A stretch of DNA of 64,000 nt from G965203045 sp965203045 (GTDB lineage: Bacteria > Pseudomonadota > Gammaproteobacteria > PS1 > Pseudothioglobaceae): contig OZ241850.1 of assembly GCA_965203045.1 (NCBI GenBank), forward strand, positions 1,116,001 through 1,180,000, in the 5' to 3' direction. The notes under the pieces were generated by a model. The model searched no databases and was not told where the DNA came from. It saw nothing but the letters and a program-made list of their open reading frames with translations. This document shows, in pieces, positions 62,206-64,000 of the stretch (position 1 is its first letter; every line of letters begins with the position of its first letter). The position numbers and the translations under genes are program-made.

Positions 62206-63783
62206 ATGGTCGCTAATGCTGATATTCACCAACATAAAATTCTTATTTTAGACTTTGGTTCGCAATATACACAACTAATTGCAAGGTGTGTTCGTGAAAT
62301 TGGAGTTTATTGCGAGATTTACCCTGCTAGTAGTAGCGCTGCATTGGTGCTAAATTTTGGTGCTAATGGGATTATTTTATCAGGCGGACCTGATGTTGTT
62401 CATGTTGATAATGTGTTACTTGCCCCGGAGGTAGTTTTTAATTTAGATGTGCCTGTACTTGGTATTTGTTATGGTATGCACTTAATGGCGCATCAGCTTG
62501 GCGGTAAAACCAGTAGCGCCGATAAACACGAATATGGCTTTGCTAAACTAACAATCAGAGGTAATTCACCATTACTAGATGGTATTACTGATGAAGTAAG
62601 TGGGGGAGATAACTTACTAAATGTATGGATGAGTCATGGAGTTGAAGTGGAAATTCTACCTGTTGGGTTTAACATTATTGCTAGCACTGATAATTGCCAA
62701 ATTGCCGCTTTTGGTGATTACAAGCGCAATTTTTATGGTTTGCAATTCCACCCTGAAGTAACACACACTACTCAGGGTAAGGCAATTTTGAAACGTTTTG
62801 TGATTGATATTTGCGCCTGCTACAATAATTGGACTGCTGATAATATAATCAAAACATTAACTAAGGATTTGACTAATCAGCTTGGCAAGCATAAGGTTTT
62901 ACTAGGACTATCAGGCGGAGTTGATTCATCGGTAGTTGCGGCTTTGTTGTATAATGCTATTGGTGATAGGCTGGTTTGTGTGTTTGTTGACAATGGTTTG
63001 TTGCGTTTGGGTGAGGCAGATGAAGTAATGCAAACTTTTGCTGATAATGTAGGTATTAAGGTTATACGAGTTGACGCTAAGACAGAGTTTTATCAAGCAT
63101 TAAAAGGTATTACTCATCCTGAGCAAAAACGTAAAATTATTGGCAACACTTTTATTAAAATATTCAGTAAATATGCCAAAGAATTGGATGATATTAGTTA
63201 TTTAGCCCAAGGCACGATTTATCCTGATGTTATTGAATCTTCAGGTAATAATGCCCAAGCAAAAGTAATTAAGTCTCATCATAATGTTGGTGGTTTGCCA
63301 AAAGAAATGCACCTTAAATTAGTTGAACCATTGCGCGAGTTATTTAAAGATGAGGTGCGTAAAATAGGCGTTAAATTAGGTTTGTCTGAGCAAATAATCT
63401 ATCGTCATCCTTTTCCTGGACCAGGATTGGGAGTGCGCATTTTAGGCGAGGTAAAGGCAGAGTTTGCTGATATTTTACGTCAAGCTGATGATATATTTAT
63501 TAGTGAGTTAAGAAAGCATAATTTATACGATAAAGTAAGTCAAGCTTTTGCTGTTTTCCTACCAGTAAAATCAGTTGGTGTTACCGGAGATAAGCGACGT
63601 TATGAGTTTATAATTGTTTTAAGGGCGGTAGTAACTATTGATTTTATGACTGCCACTTGGGCAGAATTGCCTTATAGTTTTTTGTCTTTGGTGTCTAACC
63701 GCATTATTAATGAAGTTCCTCAAGTATCCCGTGTTGTTTATGATATTTCTGGCAAACCTCCCGCTACTATAGAATGGGAGTGA
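62206..63783 (+). CDS. guaA: GMP synthase (glutamine-hydrolysing)
   Basis: GuaA converts XMP to GMP. It has an N-terminal glutaminase (GICYGMHLMAHQLGG with the nucleophile Cys; LQFHPEVTH), a PP-loop (GLSGGVDSSVVAAL) and a C-terminal dimer domain ending GKPPATIEWE. The ATG at 62206 gives 525 residues, the same as E. coli. Confidence 0.97.
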   Translation: MVANADIHQHKILILDFGSQYTQLIARCVREIGVYCEIYPASSSAALVLNFGANGIILSGGPDVVHVDNVLLAPEVVFNLDVPVLGICYGMHLMAHQLGGKTSSADKHEYGFAKLTIRGNSPLLDGITDEVSGGDNLLNVWMSHGVEVEILPVGFNIIASTDNCQIAAFGDYKRNFYGLQFHPEVTHTTQGKAILKRFVIDICACYNNWTADNIIKTLTKDLTNQLGKHKVLLGLSGGVDSSVVAALLYNAIGDRLVCVFVDNGLLRLGEADEVMQTFADNVGIKVIRVDAKTEFYQALKGITHPEQKRKIIGNTFIKIFSKYAKELDDISYLAQGTIYPDVIESSGNNAQAKVIKSHHNVGGLPKEMHLKLVEPLRELFKDEVRKIGVKLGLSEQIIYRHPFPGPGLGVRILGEVKAEFADILRQADDIFISELRKHNLYDKVSQAFAVFLPVKSVGVTGDKRRYEFIIVLRAVVTIDFMTATWAELPYSFLSLVSNRIINEVPQVSRVVYDISGKPPATIEWE

Positions 63784-63784
63784 T

Positions 63785-64000
63785 TTATTGTAGTTTCAAT
63801 TTATTGGTATAGTCTAATATACTATTTAAATGAGATTCGGTAAGTTCTTCTAATAGGGTTTTTTCAGGTTCAAATAATACTCGGTTTTTAATACCAATTA
63901 TATTGTTAGCCACGAAATAACTATCACCAATACCGTCTATTAAGCCAAATTCTTTACTTTGCTCACCAAGCCATATCAAACCGCTAAACAAGTTTGGAGT
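63785..64000 (-). CDS. S49-family signal peptide peptidase (SppA-like), C-terminal part, cut by right edge
   Basis: The frame is open to the right edge, so the apparent TTG start at 63991 is not real. The visible ~71 residues include NLFSGLIWLGEQSKEFGLIDGIG, partly matching the family block with G-x-W-x-G-E-Q-A and GLxD, followed by a charged tail. The catalytic Ser lies outside the window. It converges with guaA, one base apart. Confidence 0.75.
   Translation of the reverse strand, partial: TPNLFSGLIWLGEQSKEFGLIDGIGDSYFVANNIIGIKNRVLFEPEKTLLEELTESHLNSILDYTNKLKLQ

Overview
The window is chromosomal DNA of an AT-rich bacterium and is most simply read as a gammaproteobacterium with a compact, possibly marine genome. 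The support is gene content and order: fabA-fabB, clpS-clpA near trxB/ftsK/lolA, folC-dedD-cvpA-purF-metZ, rpmH-rnpA-yidD-yidC, miaB-phoH, pcm-nlpD, and class Ia nrdA/nrdB with a YfaE-type ferredoxin. Genes are packed tightly, with many 1-14 nt overlaps and several TTG/GTG starts. The tRNA genes encode their CCA ends. I saw no insertion sequences, CRISPR arrays, integrases or phage genes. The genus cannot be fixed from the sequence alone.

Region 1 (1-14,620) is the accessory part. It is a three-gene surface-protein operon closed by a strong terminator. The first gene is a giant repetitive protein that is already open at the left edge. It contains NHL propellers, cadherin-like repeats, an FG-GAP/VCBS array, many bacterial Ig/MBG-like modules and a C-terminal dockerin-like pair. 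Its beta-propeller arrays appear to be inserted inside Ig-like (CADG/He_PIG-type) domains, each stapled by an equally spaced cysteine pair. The second gene is a small secreted protein with a cohesin-like N-terminus and two near-identical dockerin-like repeats. The third has a cohesin-like N-terminus, Ig-like and Ca-binding repeats, a choice-of-anchor-U/JDVT-CTERM-like anchor, and then a fused small beta-barrel. Together they look like a cell-surface assembly held by Ca-dependent modules. This is the best candidate for an undescribed system.

Region 2 (14,650-25,400) is metabolic. It holds a pxpABC 5-oxoprolinase operon, a DUF2892 membrane protein, an LbtU-like porin behind a clear Fur-box promoter, a dimeric-type dUTPase, and the nrdA-phhB-nrdB-yfaE operon (pterin dehydratase inserted) with a tandem repeat in its upstream region. 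It ends with a hypothetical gene, a YqfO-like gene, and msrA-moeB/thiF.

Region 3 (25,400-39,400) starts with a consensus promoter that almost abuts the ATG of a TPR-like gene. That gene is followed by a b558-type succinate dehydrogenase/fumarate reductase (C-A-B order). Then come tRNA-Tyr/Gly/Thr, rpmH-rnpA-yidD-yidC, a TauD-like dioxygenase, alaC, a P-loop ATPase, a NarX-like kinase without a periplasmic sensor and its NarL-like partner, and leuS on the other strand.

Region 4 (39,400-64,000) is housekeeping. The + strand carries fxsA-folC-dedD-cvpA-like-purF, metZ and fabA-fabB. A long minus-strand run carries lolA-glyQ-pcm-yqaA-nlpD-mscS-miaB-phoH. Then follow a periplasmic DsrE-like gene, ftsK, trxB, tRNA-Phe, surE-clpA-clpS-lptG (minus strand), guaA and the 3' end of an S49 peptidase cut by the right edge. 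Several genes here have a recurring GGTATAAT -10 element, some with GC-rich discriminators.
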